From Alphaproteobacteria bacterium (lineage in GTDB: Bacteria; Pseudomonadota; Alphaproteobacteria; JAPYRI01), in contig JAPYRI010000006.1 of NCBI GenBank assembly GCA_029941135.1, positions 1-60,025 on the forward strand: a DNA stretch of 60,025 bases, in the 5' to 3' direction. The translations under genes and the position numbers were made by a program. The notes below the pieces were generated by a model that searched no databases, was not told the DNA's origin, and saw only the letters and a program-made list of their open reading frames with translations. Positions 44,002 to 53,033 of this stretch are shown here, piece after piece (position 1 is the first letter of the stretch; each line of letters opens with the position of its first letter).

Positions 44002-45300
44002 ATGCCGAAGAGAAAAACTAAACCGTGGCAGTATGCAAGCACGATCACCATTGCTGTTGCACTAGCGTGCATGTTGGTGCCGCAAACGGTCGCGGCTGCC
44101 GAAAAAATGCCGAGCCCAGAAGATATGTGGGCGGTTATCCAAGCACAGCAGCGGCAGATCGCAGACTTGATTAAAAGATTGGATATCACTGACGGGAAGA
44201 TTGAGGCAACCGAGCATAAAGTGGAGGTCACCGAACAGAAAGTCGCCGAAACCGAAGAAAAAGTTGAAGCCGCAGGCGCAATGATCGAAGAAACCCACGC
44301 GCAAAACGCTTCTGGCGGCGATGGCTGGTGGCAGCGCACGTCTTTGGGCGGCTACGGCGAGATGCATTACAACGGCGGCAACGCGGACGAAATCGACTTT
44401 CACCGCTTTGTCTTGTACGTGGGCCACGAATTTAACGATCGCATTCGGCTGAAGTCAGAGATTGAACTGGAGCATTCGATCGCAGGGGAGGGCAAAAACG
44501 GCGAAGTGGAGCTGGAGCAAGCGTTCGTCGAGTTTGACATCAATGATCAGAATACAACCCGTGCAGGACTGTTTCTAATCCCAGTAGGAATCATGAACGA
44601 AACCCACGAGCCGCCCACTTTTTACGGGGTCGAGCGCAATCCGGTCGAGAAGAATATTATCCCCACCACCTGGTGGGAAGGCGGTGTATCCTGGGCAACC
44701 CGATTTGGCTCAGGCTTTAGTGTGGACTTGGCTGCGCATTCGGGGCTGGATGTACCCGACACCGGCGGCAACGCCTACAAAATCAGAAGCGGCCGCAAGA
44801 AAGTGTCGAAAGCACCGGCCAAAGACTTGGCATACACCGGCCGCGTGAAGTGGAGCGGAATGCCGGGCGTAGAAGTTGCCGTCACGGGCCAGTACCAAGG
44901 TGACATCACCCAAGGAAACACAGACACTGAGGCCTTTTTTATCGAGGCGCACACCAATATTCAGCGCGGCCCGTTTGGCCTTCGTGCCCTTTATGCCCGC
45001 TGGGACTTGAACGGCCCCGAGCCCAAAATGCTCGGTCGCGACGAACAATATGGCTGGTATGTAGAGCCGTCCTACCGCACAGAGGTGCCAGGGGGCGAAG
45101 CGGGTATTTTTGTCCGCTACAATGAATACGACATGGCGGCCGGTGGCATGGGCGACAGCAAGTACACGGAAACCAGTTTTGGCATCAACTATTGGCCGCA
45201 CCCGGACGTAGTGTTGAAGTTCGATTATCAATTCCAAAACGCACCTCAGGGGGAAGCCGGAGATGACCGCGCCAATCTTGGGGTCGGCTTCCAGTTCTAA
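44002..45300 (+). CDS. outer-membrane porin with N-terminal coiled coil
   Basis: 432 residues with AAGGA eight bases before the ATG. A signal peptide ends near residue 33 (QTVAAAEK). It is followed by a coiled coil with heptads (EATEHKVEVTEQKVAETEEK, about 60-90), then a beta-barrel of alternating strands ending in GVGFQF with the C-terminal Phe needed for outer-membrane insertion. The GYGEMHYNGG start of the barrel and the FERNPVEKN-like constriction text resemble OprO/OprP-type or uncharacterised porins. It is the first gene of the FMN-binding/PepSY operon, so its solute is probably linked to that redox pair. Confidence 0.85.
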   Translation: MPKRKTKPWQYASTITIAVALACMLVPQTVAAAEKMPSPEDMWAVIQAQQRQIADLIKRLDITDGKIEATEHKVEVTEQKVAETEEKVEAAGAMIEETHAQNASGGDGWWQRTSLGGYGEMHYNGGNADEIDFHRFVLYVGHEFNDRIRLKSEIELEHSIAGEGKNGEVELEQAFVEFDINDQNTTRAGLFLIPVGIMNETHEPPTFYGVERNPVEKNIIPTTWWEGGVSWATRFGSGFSVDLAAHSGLDVPDTGGNAYKIRSGRKKVSKAPAKDLAYTGRVKWSGMPGVEVAVTGQYQGDITQGNTDTEAFFIEAHTNIQRGPFGLRALYARWDLNGPEPKMLGRDEQYGWYVEPSYRTEVPGGEAGIFVRYNEYDMAAGGMGDSKYTETSFGINYWPHPDVVLKFDYQFQNAPQGEAGDDRANLGVGFQF

Positions 45301-45312
45301 GAGGACAGAAAA

Positions 45313-45846
45313 ATGCAATTTTGCTTGCGGCATTGCATCTTGGCTTGCGTGATGTTGACATTGGCGCTTCCTGCCGCAAGCGCTAAGGACGTCTATCAAG
45401 ACCCCTCGGCGTTTGTGGCAGATGCCTTTGGCGGCGCGGCGCCGGAGCCCAAATTGCTTTGGGTCACCCGCAAGCTAAAACCTCGGGTCCGCGAAATTCT
45501 GGACCGTAACTTGGGGCAATTGCGTATCCGCTATTGGGCGCGCGAAAGCCGAACCGTGTGGATTTTGGACGAGATCGGCAAGACCAAACCGATCACCACC
45601 GGCATTGTCATCGACAATGGTCAGATCGCGCAACTGAAGCCCCTTGTGTATCGGGAAAGCCACGGGTGGGAGGTGCGTTATCCGTTTTTTACCGATCAGT
45701 TCATCGGCTTAACCCTCAATAACGACAATAAATTGAGCGAACACGTAGATGGTATATCGGGGGCAACTTTGTCGGTGAGCGCTTTAAAGCGCGTTGCCCG
45801 CCTCGCTCTTTATTTTGATGCCCAAGTGAGCGCGAAGCATGACTGA
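45313..45846 (+). CDS. exported FMN-binding-domain protein with flavinylation motif
   Basis: 177 residues with a signal peptide (cleavage near AASAKD). The C-terminal half is an FMN-binding domain whose DGISGATLS segment near residue 155 matches the D-G-x-[ST]-G-A-T-x-[ST] acceptor of ApbE flavinylation, with Thr in the SGAT core. A GIVIDNGQIAQLKPLVY strand pair precedes it. It should be a periplasmic one-domain flavoprotein carrying covalent FMN and shuttling electrons. GAGGACAG precedes the ATG 12 bases after the porin stop. The 3' end overlaps the PepSY gene by eight bases. Confidence 0.9.
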   Translation: MQFCLRHCILACVMLTLALPAASAKDVYQDPSAFVADAFGGAAPEPKLLWVTRKLKPRVREILDRNLGQLRIRYWARESRTVWILDEIGKTKPITTGIVIDNGQIAQLKPLVYRESHGWEVRYPFFTDQFIGLTLNNDNKLSEHVDGISGATLSVSALKRVARLALYFDAQVSAKHD

Positions 45847-46618
45847 GTTGTCCCCAAACCATATTGAACGGCGCCGAAACGGCGACCGGCGCAAAATTGG
45901 CAAGCGGAAAAAATTGATCCTCAAGTGGCACCGGACACTCGGGTTGGTCTCCGCTTTGTTCCTGGTGTTTTTGGCCATAACCGGCGTGATTTTAAACCAC
46001 GGCCCGGCACTCGGCCTCGACGGACGCACCATCGACAGCCCGTGGCTACTCGACTGGTACGGCATGGAACTTAGGGATGAAATCATCAGCTATCGCGCAG
46101 GCGACCATTGGCTGAGTTGGTCGGACGACCATCTGTTCCTCGATGGCCGGGCAGTGGTAGAGCGCGCGGCTGAATTGAATGGCGTCGCTCGGACTGAGGA
46201 CGTGATCGTCGTCGCGACCCTCGACACCGTCTATCTGTTGACCCGCGAAGGTGATTTGATTGAGCGCCTGACCGGTGCAGCCCTCCCCGGCCCTATTGTC
46301 CGCTTGGGAGAAACAGCCGATAACCAATTGATCGTTGAGACCGAGGCGGGCAGATTTGCTGCCAAGGCCGGTTTTATGGGCTGGGCCCCGACCGAATTGA
46401 ACGCCCTGTGGTCTGTGCCAACTCCCACATCTGATCCCATTCGCCAAAAAGTCTTGGTGGATTACCGCGGTGAAGGCCTACCCTGGTCGCGGGTACTACT
46501 GGATTTACATTCCGGGCGATTGTTTGGCTCGTGGGGTCCTTATGTAATGGATGCCACCGCGATCATCCTCGTGATCCTCGCCCTTACCGGCTTGATCAAT
46601 TGGAAACGCCGGCGCTAG
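45839..46618 (+). CDS. PepSY-associated transmembrane protein
   Basis: 259 residues. A basic N-terminus (RRRNGDRRKIGKRKK) is followed by a helix at about 28-50 with KWHRTLGLVSALFLVFLAITG, the PepSY_TM pattern whose His can bind haem. The periplasmic domain (about 55-230) is rich in beta strands, and a second helix (ATAIILVILALTGLINW) lies at 235-252. Such proteins are proposed to pass electrons from the cytoplasmic side or the quinone pool to extracytoplasmic flavins. Its gene overlaps the FMN-binding gene, so the two are partners. Confidence 0.85.
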   Translation: MTELSPNHIERRRNGDRRKIGKRKKLILKWHRTLGLVSALFLVFLAITGVILNHGPALGLDGRTIDSPWLLDWYGMELRDEIISYRAGDHWLSWSDDHLFLDGRAVVERAAELNGVARTEDVIVVATLDTVYLLTREGDLIERLTGAALPGPIVRLGETADNQLIVETEAGRFAAKAGFMGWAPTELNALWSVPTPTSDPIRQKVLVDYRGEGLPWSRVLLDLHSGRLFGSWGPYVMDATAIILVILALTGLINWKRRR

Positions 46619-46627
46619 CTCTCAAGC

Positions 46628-48016
46628 TCAAACAACCCCATGTTCGCGGCTTGCCCAGTCGAGCGTGTCGGCGAGCGCCAAATCAAACCGGCGGAAGAGT
46701 TCGTCGATTTCGTTCGCCGTGATCACCAGGGGCGGCGCCAAGACAGCGCACTCGCCGGTCGCCCTCACCATGAGGCCGTGAGCCAAAGCGCGTTCGCCGA
46801 AAAACCCAGCGATAGAGCCCGGTTTGTCCGCCCGGCGCTTGGTCGCTTTATCGAGCACAAACTCAACCGATCCGGCGAGGCCCACGTGACGTACCTTACC
46901 GACGAGGGGGTGATCCGCGTATCCCGCTAGCTTGCTACCCAGAACCGCCCCCATGGCCCGCGCATTCCCGAGCAAATTTCGCTTTTCGATGATTTCGATG
47001 GTCTTCAGCGCCACCGCCGCACCCACCGGGTGCCCGGCGTATGTTCCCGCATGCGCAAAGGTGCCAAGTGCGTCGCTACCTTTCTCCAAACCCTCATAAA
47101 ATTCGCCCGACATGGCCACAGCCGAGACGGGGAAATAGGCCGACGTAATCGACTTGGCCATGGTCATGCAATCGGGATCGATGCCATAGGTCTCTGCGCC
47201 CCAGAAATTGCCTGTGCGGCAAAACCCGGTGACCACTTCGTCATCCAAATAACGAATGCCATAGCCCCGAAGCAGCGCTTGCAACTTCTGAAAATAGGTG
47301 GCGGGCGGGGTCAGCAGACCGCAAGAGAACGACACCGGTTCGGTAATGAATGCGGCGAATGTTTCCGGGTCTTCTTTTTGCAACAAAGTGTCCAGATCGG
47401 CGACCAGGCGGGTGGCGTACGCGTCCTCGCTCTCGCCCTCATATGCCTGATTGTAATGATCCGGCTGCGCCACATGAAAGATACCGGGCAGGGGCAGGCC
47501 AAACTCCGCATGATGATCAGTAAAGCCAGTGAGGCTGCTGGCGACCAGGGTGCCACCGTGGTAACTGCCCAGACGCGCGATCACTTTGGTACGTTTTTCT
47601 TCCCCATTCATGATGTTCCTGAAATGCACGAATTTCAGCAGGAACTCGTTCGCTTCTGAGCCGGTGGCACCAAACGCCACTTTGGCGTTTTCCATCGGCA
47701 CCAAGGCCGCCAGCTTATCGGCGAGCTCCAATACCACCGGTACTGATTTTTGCTGGGCGGAAATATAAAATGGTAATTTTTGGTACTGCTCAACTGCGGC
47801 GTCGATCAATTCGGGTTCGCTGTACCCCAATGCCGCGCAGTAAAACGAAGAAGTTGCTTCCAGGTAATCTTTGCCCTGTTCGTCAAAAACAAAGATGCCT
47901 TCGCCCCGAGTCTGGACCAGAGTCTTGCTGCGCACCCCGTCGGATAGGTTTTGGAACCCGAACATCAGGCTCAGTTCGTCCGAGTTTCGCAATTGATCTT
48001 CAACTCTACGCACCAT
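46628..48016 (-). CDS. class III (omega) aminotransferase
   Basis: 462 residues from the ATG at 48016 with GGGGAGAG upstream; the frame is open to 48040. Fold type I, class III blocks are present: FGATGSEANEF near residue 115, GSYHGGTLVASSLTGF near 150, the PLP-binding DDEVVTGFCRTG near 255 (Asp), and the Schiff-base Lys in MTMAKSITSAYFP near 283. It transfers an amino group between an omega-amino compound and a keto acid. The amine donor cannot be inferred. It is divergent from the acyl-CoA synthetase at 48152. Confidence 0.9.
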   Translation of the reverse strand: MVRRVEDQLRNSDELSLMFGFQNLSDGVRSKTLVQTRGEGIFVFDEQGKDYLEATSSFYCAALGYSEPELIDAAVEQYQKLPFYISAQQKSVPVVLELADKLAALVPMENAKVAFGATGSEANEFLLKFVHFRNIMNGEEKRTKVIARLGSYHGGTLVASSLTGFTDHHAEFGLPLPGIFHVAQPDHYNQAYEGESEDAYATRLVADLDTLLQKEDPETFAAFITEPVSFSCGLLTPPATYFQKLQALLRGYGIRYLDDEVVTGFCRTGNFWGAETYGIDPDCMTMAKSITSAYFPVSAVAMSGEFYEGLEKGSDALGTFAHAGTYAGHPVGAAVALKTIEIIEKRNLLGNARAMGAVLGSKLAGYADHPLVGKVRHVGLAGSVEFVLDKATKRRADKPGSIAGFFGERALAHGLMVRATGECAVLAPPLVITANEIDELFRRFDLALADTLDWASREHGVV

Positions 48017-48151
48017 CGCTCTCCCCCTCACTTTCCGCATGGTAGCGTGCCCCGGGCACCAAACACCACTCCCCTTGCGCTCTCACGGGTTTCCACGGCA
48101 CAATGCGCGGCCGGAAAGGGACCAGTGACTTAAAATTTGGGGGCAAACTTA

Positions 48152-49687
48152 GTGGCAGGCGGGATTATATCAGGCGCACGTGACGTATCGATGGAATCTC
48201 TGGCCGTGCGGGTACAACAGGCTGCTCAGGGGCTCAAAGACATCGGCGTCGGCCCCGGCAGCGTGATTGCGCTTTTTATGCGCAACGATATTGCTTTCTT
48301 TGAAGCGTCACTTGCGGCTGGGGTATTGGGGGCCTACTCAACCCCGGTCAATTGGCACTACAACGCCGAAGAAGCCGCCTACATTTTCGACAATTCAGAT
48401 GCTAAGGCAATTATCGTCCATGCGGACCTGCTACCCGCCATTGAGAACGGCCTGCCCGACGGCGTCGCTGTTTTTGTCGTCCCGACTCCGCCCGAAGTTC
48501 AAGCGGCCTACGGCATCGCTCCAACCCAATGCACCGTGCCCAAGGGCCGAACCGATTGGAGCATTTGGATTGATGGCAACGACCCGCTGCCGCCAACCGA
48601 CAAGATCCCTCCAGGCAGCATGATCTATACTTCAGGCACTACCGGTCGGCCCAAGGGCGTGCGCCGTGCCTCCCCCACACAGACGCAACTGGATGCGCGC
48701 TTCGAAACCATTGGCCTGGCCATGGGTCTGAAGGCCGGGGATCAGGCGCGCACGGTGGTGACCGGCCCCATGTATCACTCGGCACCAAATGCTTACGGAT
48801 TATTGGCTTTACAAACCGGGGGGACGGTTGTTTTACAACCGCGATTCGATCCTGAAGAATTGTTGCAGATGATCGAAAAGCACAAAATCACCCATGTGCA
48901 TATGGTGCCGACCATGTTCGTGCGCCTGCTTAAATTGCCGGACACTGTCAGAAACAAATACGACCTGTCTTCGCTCAAATTCGTCGTGCACGCGGCCGCC
49001 CCTTGCCCACCCGATATCAAGAAACGCATGATCGATTGGTGGGGACCGGTGATCAATGAATACTACGGCTCGACAGAAGTTGGACCGGTGTCGTTTTGCA
49101 CGTCGAAAGCCTGGCTCAAACATCCGGGCACTGTTGGCACCCAGGTAGCGAACGTAAAATTGCGCGTCCTCGATGATGACGGCAACGATGTTCCACAAGG
49201 CGAGCCCGGCGAGATTTTTTGCGTCAATACTGGTTTTGGCGATTTCACCTATCACAAGGACGATCAAAAACGTCGGGACTCGGAATATGCCGGGCTCATC
49301 TCGGTCGGCGATGTAGGTTACATGACCGAGGATGGTTTCCTGTTTTTGTGTGACCGCAAGAAAGACATGGTGATCTCGGGTGGGGTTAATATCTATCCGG
49401 CCGAAATTGAAGCCACGCTCCATAATTTGGCGGGGGTTCGGGATTGCGCCGTATTTGGTATTCCCGACGACGAATACGGCGAGAAATTGTGTGCGGTGAT
49501 CGAACTGGAATCGGGGGCCAACCTTTCCGGCGACAACGTACGGGCCTTTACACGTGAACATCTGGCCGGATACATGGTGCCCAAGGTGGTTGAATTTCAG
49601 ACCGGCCTGCCACGGGAAGATTCAGGAAAAATATTTAAACGCAAACTGCGCGATCCTTATTGGGAGAAAGCAGGCCGCCAGATATGA
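48152..49687 (+). CDS. acyl-CoA synthetase (AMP-forming), second copy
   Basis: About 511 residues from GTG 48152, eight bases after GGGGG; TTG 48137 is the alternative. The P-loop YTSGTTGRPKGVRR is near 165, the adenine motif YYGSTEVGP near 305, GDVG near 395, ISGGVNIYPAEIE near 420, and the catalytic Lys in EDSGKIFKRKL near 500. The short N-terminus starts directly in the fold. It activates a carboxylic acid (aromatic or branched; unknown) to the CoA ester. A decayed Rieske oxygenase gene follows after ten bases. Confidence 0.9.
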   Translation: MAGGIISGARDVSMESLAVRVQQAAQGLKDIGVGPGSVIALFMRNDIAFFEASLAAGVLGAYSTPVNWHYNAEEAAYIFDNSDAKAIIVHADLLPAIENGLPDGVAVFVVPTPPEVQAAYGIAPTQCTVPKGRTDWSIWIDGNDPLPPTDKIPPGSMIYTSGTTGRPKGVRRASPTQTQLDARFETIGLAMGLKAGDQARTVVTGPMYHSAPNAYGLLALQTGGTVVLQPRFDPEELLQMIEKHKITHVHMVPTMFVRLLKLPDTVRNKYDLSSLKFVVHAAAPCPPDIKKRMIDWWGPVINEYYGSTEVGPVSFCTSKAWLKHPGTVGTQVANVKLRVLDDDGNDVPQGEPGEIFCVNTGFGDFTYHKDDQKRRDSEYAGLISVGDVGYMTEDGFLFLCDRKKDMVISGGVNIYPAEIEATLHNLAGVRDCAVFGIPDDEYGEKLCAVIELESGANLSGDNVRAFTREHLAGYMVPKVVEFQTGLPREDSGKIFKRKLRDPYWEKAGRQI

Positions 49688-49697
49688 GGAAGTGCTA

Positions 49698-50524
49698 GTG
49701 ACAATTGTTGAACCGGAGTGCGTTGAATCCATCGATGTGCTGAGCGCAGAACAACAGATTGAAAGCTTAATGCCGGACCTTAGAAAAACCGGAATTCATC
49801 CAAATTATTGATACCCCTTGGCTCGGTCAAAGGATTTGAAATCAGGTAAATTGCTGGGTGTCGCGTTTGCCGGTGAGCCGATTGTCTTGGTGAGCACGGT
49901 AAGTGGCCTTTTGTACGCGCTGGAAGACCGATGCGCCCATCGCCAAGTACCGCTCAAAGCCGGCCAGGTGACGGGTGATCTTTTGCAATGCGGATATCAT
50001 TGCTGGACTTACGACAAAACCGGCCGCTGCGTGAGTATCCCGTATTTGGATAAAGACAAGAAGGTGCGCAATGGCGTACGCAGCTACCCGTGCCACGAGG
50101 CCTATGGTCTGATTTTCGTCTATCCTGGCGATATTCAATCGCTGAGTGAGGCCACATTCCCTGACATACCTTCATTTTTTAACGGACGCTATAAAACACG
50201 TTTCCTAAATCGCTAGGTGAAATGCCACTACTCGTTCATGCACGAGAATTTGATGGATATGAACCATCAGTTTCTGTAACGACGTTTGATGGGCCGAATT
50301 CGCTCAACATTGCTGGACACCCGCAAGGGAAACGGCTGGATCGAGGCCGGCTACACATTTACCCGGGCGAGCGGAAGGCAGCCAATTGGCGAAAAAATCA
50401 TGCTCGGCCGCGGGGCGGAGCCGACAGCGGCGCGGACTGGAACAAGGAAGTATTTCCCGTCATTCAGGATCTTCGCGATGTCCTCATAAATGAAGGACTG
50501 CCGATAACCGAAAGCCAGTCCTAA
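49698..50524 (+). pseudogene. decayed Rieske-type ring-hydroxylating oxygenase alpha subunit
   Basis: It starts at GTG with GAGGAAG upstream. A TGA at 49809 stands where homologues have Trp (PNY-stop-YPLA). The Rieske [2Fe-2S] domain then follows with both halves intact: CAHRQVPL and CGYHCWTYD. Further stops are a TAG at 50214 (before the iron-binding CHYSFMHENLMDMNH stretch) and a TAA at 50277. A frameshift with loss of about 100 codons follows, after which another frame gives the normal-looking end EVFPVIQDLRDVLI. Three nonsense codons and a shift: not functional. It followed the acyl-CoA synthetase as part of the same operon. Confidence 0.87.
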
Positions 50525-51468
50525 TACCCTCGGTCGCGGGGGATTTCGGTCGGCACCGGCTGACCGGCTTCAATGCGCTCAACATTGGCGGCAAAAAACA
50601 ACGCAATTTCTTCCATGTAAGTCGGGAACACTCCGGCGATATGAGGCGTCATCACAAGGTTTGGCGCATGCCACAGCGGGCTGTCTTCAGGCAGTGGCTC
50701 CTGCTCCATCACATCGAGGGCGGCGCCGGAAAGGTGGCCATCCTCAAGCGCCCGGCACATGGCGGCTTCGTCAATAATCCCCCCTCGCCCCATATTGACA
50801 AGTGCACTGCCCGGCTTCATGGCGCGAATGACAGTCTCGTCGATGAGCCCGTGGGTATCAGGAGTCCAGGGCAATAGGCTTATCAAAACGTCCGATTGTG
50901 CCGCGACTTCTATGGTTTGATCGGGTGGGTAAATTTTGTCCACATGCTCGACCGTCTTCGGTGTGCGTTGCGTGCCAATCACGCGCATGCCCATTTGAGC
51001 GGCCCGGCGGGCAAGGGCGGCACCTATTTGGCCGAGACCGAGAATACCGAGCGTTGATCCTTCGACGTTCAAGGGCGAATATCTTTTCCAGGTCCGGGTC
51101 CGTTGTTGACTGATTGCCCGGTCGATCCGCTTGCGCACAATGAGGATAAGAGCCAAGCCGAACTCGCTCATGGGCTCGGCCACCAAGCCGGACGCATTGG
51201 CGATGATGACACCTTCCGGCAAGCCTTTGAGGGGCCACATATGATCGATGCCCGCGCCTATACTGTGAACTAATTTAAGCTTCTTCGCTTGCGGCCAATA
51301 GTCGGGCGGTGGAGAGAGGGCTAGTAAGTATTCGATCTCGCCAATTTCCGACGCAAACTGATCTTCATTCTCCAGACTGACGATCTCGCGCCCCGGGAAC
51401 GCGGCTTCCATTGCCGGAATTTGGCTCTCTCTGAACATAGGTAAATGGATATGAATCCGCCGGCTCAC
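50521..51468 (-). CDS. D-2-hydroxyacid dehydrogenase (NAD-dependent)
   Basis: About 315 residues if it starts at GTG 51468; the frame is open to 51561 but the extra 31 residues are unlike the family. N-terminal catalytic half with LVHSIGAGIDHM near 75, the NAD-binding loop GILGLGQIGAALARRA near 135, the catalytic Arg in SLLPWTPDT and MGRGGIID, and the His in PHIAGV near 280. It reduces a 2-keto acid to the D-hydroxy acid or the reverse; the glyoxylate/phosphoglycerate-type subgroup is likely. Its 3' end overlaps the end of the Rieske relic by four bases. Confidence 0.88.
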   Translation of the reverse strand: MSRRIHIHLPMFRESQIPAMEAAFPGREIVSLENEDQFASEIGEIEYLLALSPPPDYWPQAKKLKLVHSIGAGIDHMWPLKGLPEGVIIANASGLVAEPMSEFGLALILIVRKRIDRAISQQRTRTWKRYSPLNVEGSTLGILGLGQIGAALARRAAQMGMRVIGTQRTPKTVEHVDKIYPPDQTIEVAAQSDVLISLLPWTPDTHGLIDETVIRAMKPGSALVNMGRGGIIDEAAMCRALEDGHLSGAALDVMEQEPLPEDSPLWHAPNLVMTPHIAGVFPTYMEEIALFFAANVERIEAGQPVPTEIPRDRGY

Positions 51469-51717
51469 AGAACGATTCCCACAATTTCTCCCACTGCATC
51501 GTCTCGCCGATTGCCCAACATATTTGATACCTCTCTTGTATGAGTGGCGGGAGGCTACCATTTCCGGGAGCCCAAATCAGCCCACTGATCGCGTGTCGCT
51601 TGCAACTGAAATCCGTAAGAACAAACTACAATCGTAGTTCGGTTTGCGATTGGCCACGATTGTATTTCGGAGCTGGAAAAAGTACTTTGTTTTTGACGTC
51701 GCGATGGGAAGCGTAGG

Positions 51718-52230
51718 TTGGATTATTACACGCTAGCTAAGATTAAAACCCATTGCCGCAAAAAAACCACGGGCGCGTGGATTTCAAAATATTTATTGTG
51801 GTGGCCGGTCTCTCCCTACCTGACATGGGCATTTGCCAACTTACGCCTCACGTCGGTGTTTACTGTCGTCCTCAGCATCTTCTTTATAAGTACCGCAGCG
51901 TTATTGCTGTTCTCGAACGCACCAATACTGCTGGTTGTTTCGGCATTGTGCATCGAAATATAAGCCCTGCTAGACCATGTGGGCGGTGAGCTGGCGCGAT
52001 TTGAAATGAGCTGCCTCGGCCGGAACAACAGCCGGGTGGATCATTTTTTAGATTTATTCGCCCATGAGATCTCCGTTATCGCCATGTTTGCGATCGGCTG
52101 GGCGGTGGCAAATTCGACCGGAAACGAACTTTATTCCGTCGCCTCATTTGCGCTGTGCTTTTTCATTATGCGCCCAGTCAATGAATCGGCAAATCAAGTT
52201 GTTATTGAAGAAGCGAAACAATCCTCATGA
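51718..52230 (+). pseudogene. broken CDP-alcohol phosphatidyltransferase-like gene
   Basis: It starts at TTG. Residues 1-80 carry two hydrophobic helices and a WWPVSPYLTWAFANLRLT stretch as in CDP-alcohol transferases. A TAA at 51961 interrupts, and the same frame then runs through ALLDHVGGELARF and SRVDHFLDLFAHE. This is the signature D-x2-D-G-x2-A-R...D-x3-D with the second Asp changed to Gly. More helices follow to 52230. A nonsense codon plus a changed metal ligand argue for a pseudogene. The short membrane protein gene behind it may be its displaced end. Confidence 0.72.
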
Positions 52231-52526
52231 GTTCAGCCTTCGCTAAACTGCAGGCTTTCAAAGTTACTAAGAACGAAGAAGCCGATAATGTCCGGCCATT
52301 GGGCGTATTATTGTTTTTCAACGAGCTGTTTGGTTTTCCCGGCTGGCTGCATTTGATAGCTATCGCCTGCCTGTTGGATGCTTTCATCGCGCCGTTATCT
52401 GTGATGGGCGACGTTTATCTGTATCGCGAAGCCCTCATTATTGGGCTGTTGCCCATTTATGTGGCCAAGTTTCTCTTTGCGTTGCGCTGGTATCTGAAGG
52501 TGATGTTATCGATCCGCCACGGATAG
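52227..52526 (+). CDS. small membrane protein, possibly the displaced end of the preceding relic
   Basis: 99 residues whose ATG overlaps the previous stop (ATGA). Two to three hydrophobic segments are seen: PLGVLLFFNELFGFPGW, LHLIAIACLLDAFIAPLSVM and ALIIGLLPIYVAKFLFALRW. No family recognised. It could be a separate two-gene partner of the CDP-alcohol transferase relic or the frameshifted C-terminus of the same protein. The clean overlap favours a distinct gene. Confidence 0.5.
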   Translation: MSSAFAKLQAFKVTKNEEADNVRPLGVLLFFNELFGFPGWLHLIAIACLLDAFIAPLSVMGDVYLYREALIIGLLPIYVAKFLFALRWYLKVMLSIRHG

Positions 52527-52586
52527 TCGACGAAAAAAACATGAGTTAAAAGCGCTGCAGTTGATCCTTGAGCACCTGTTTTACGC

Positions 52587-53033
52587 TCAAACCACTGTCG
52601 GGATCAGAGCCCACGACATCCATTTAGCCGACACGGGAGTACCCGTGCCTCGGCCCAAATGTGAGGGCGCATTGATGGTTTCTATAGAATCTAAGCGCAG
52701 CCCATTTGACCGGCCAAGCTCAGTGAACACCACCTGAGCCGAGGGTTGGGTGAGGCCAACCAGAGGAAAGGGCGCAGTCCGCCAGCGTGATCTGATGCTC
52801 ATCCATGCTTCATCGATATCATGGGTGATGTTGATCACTTCTATCCCGCGTGCGCAACACTGCGAAAAGAACTCCTGGGAGCCATCAAATCGGATATCGC
52901 AAATCGCCACTTTAGGCAAAAGGTTTGCCAACACAGACATCGGGACAAGCGTCGTAGCCACTCCCAATCCAACAACGGCGCCTGCTTTTAAAGCTTCGCG
53001 GCGGGATAATATATGGCTCATGGTTTGCTTCAT
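52587..53033 (-). CDS. Tat-exported protein of unknown function in flavocytochrome operon
   Basis: 148 residues with a strong twin-arginine signal (SRREALKAGAVVGLGVATTL, about residues 9-30). The mature part starts near LPKVAICDIRFDGSQEFFSQC and includes WRTAPFPLVGLTQPSAQVVF and RSNGLRLDSIETI. I do not recognise a family. It overlaps the cytochrome c gene by ATGA and is the third gene of the operon led by the vanillyl-alcohol-oxidase-type flavoprotein. Its position recalls the small third protein of 4-cresol dehydrogenase clusters, but I see no sequence proof. The last 20 residues (from about RGTGTP) look less conserved and the gene could be truncated. Confidence 0.65.
   Translation of the reverse strand: MKQTMSHILSRREALKAGAVVGLGVATTLVPMSVLANLLPKVAICDIRFDGSQEFFSQCCARGIEVINITHDIDEAWMSIRSRWRTAPFPLVGLTQPSAQVVFTELGRSNGLRLDSIETINAPSHLGRGTGTPVSAKWMSWALIPTVV

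Noticed and set aside
49809-49811. In-frame TGA in the Rieske gene as recoded Trp or selenocysteine
   Set aside because: The same gene also has TAG and TAA stops and a frameshift, so it is decay.
50222-50524. 100-codon plus-strand frame as an independent gene
   Set aside because: Only its last 35 codons are protein-like and they are the frameshifted end of the Rieske relic.
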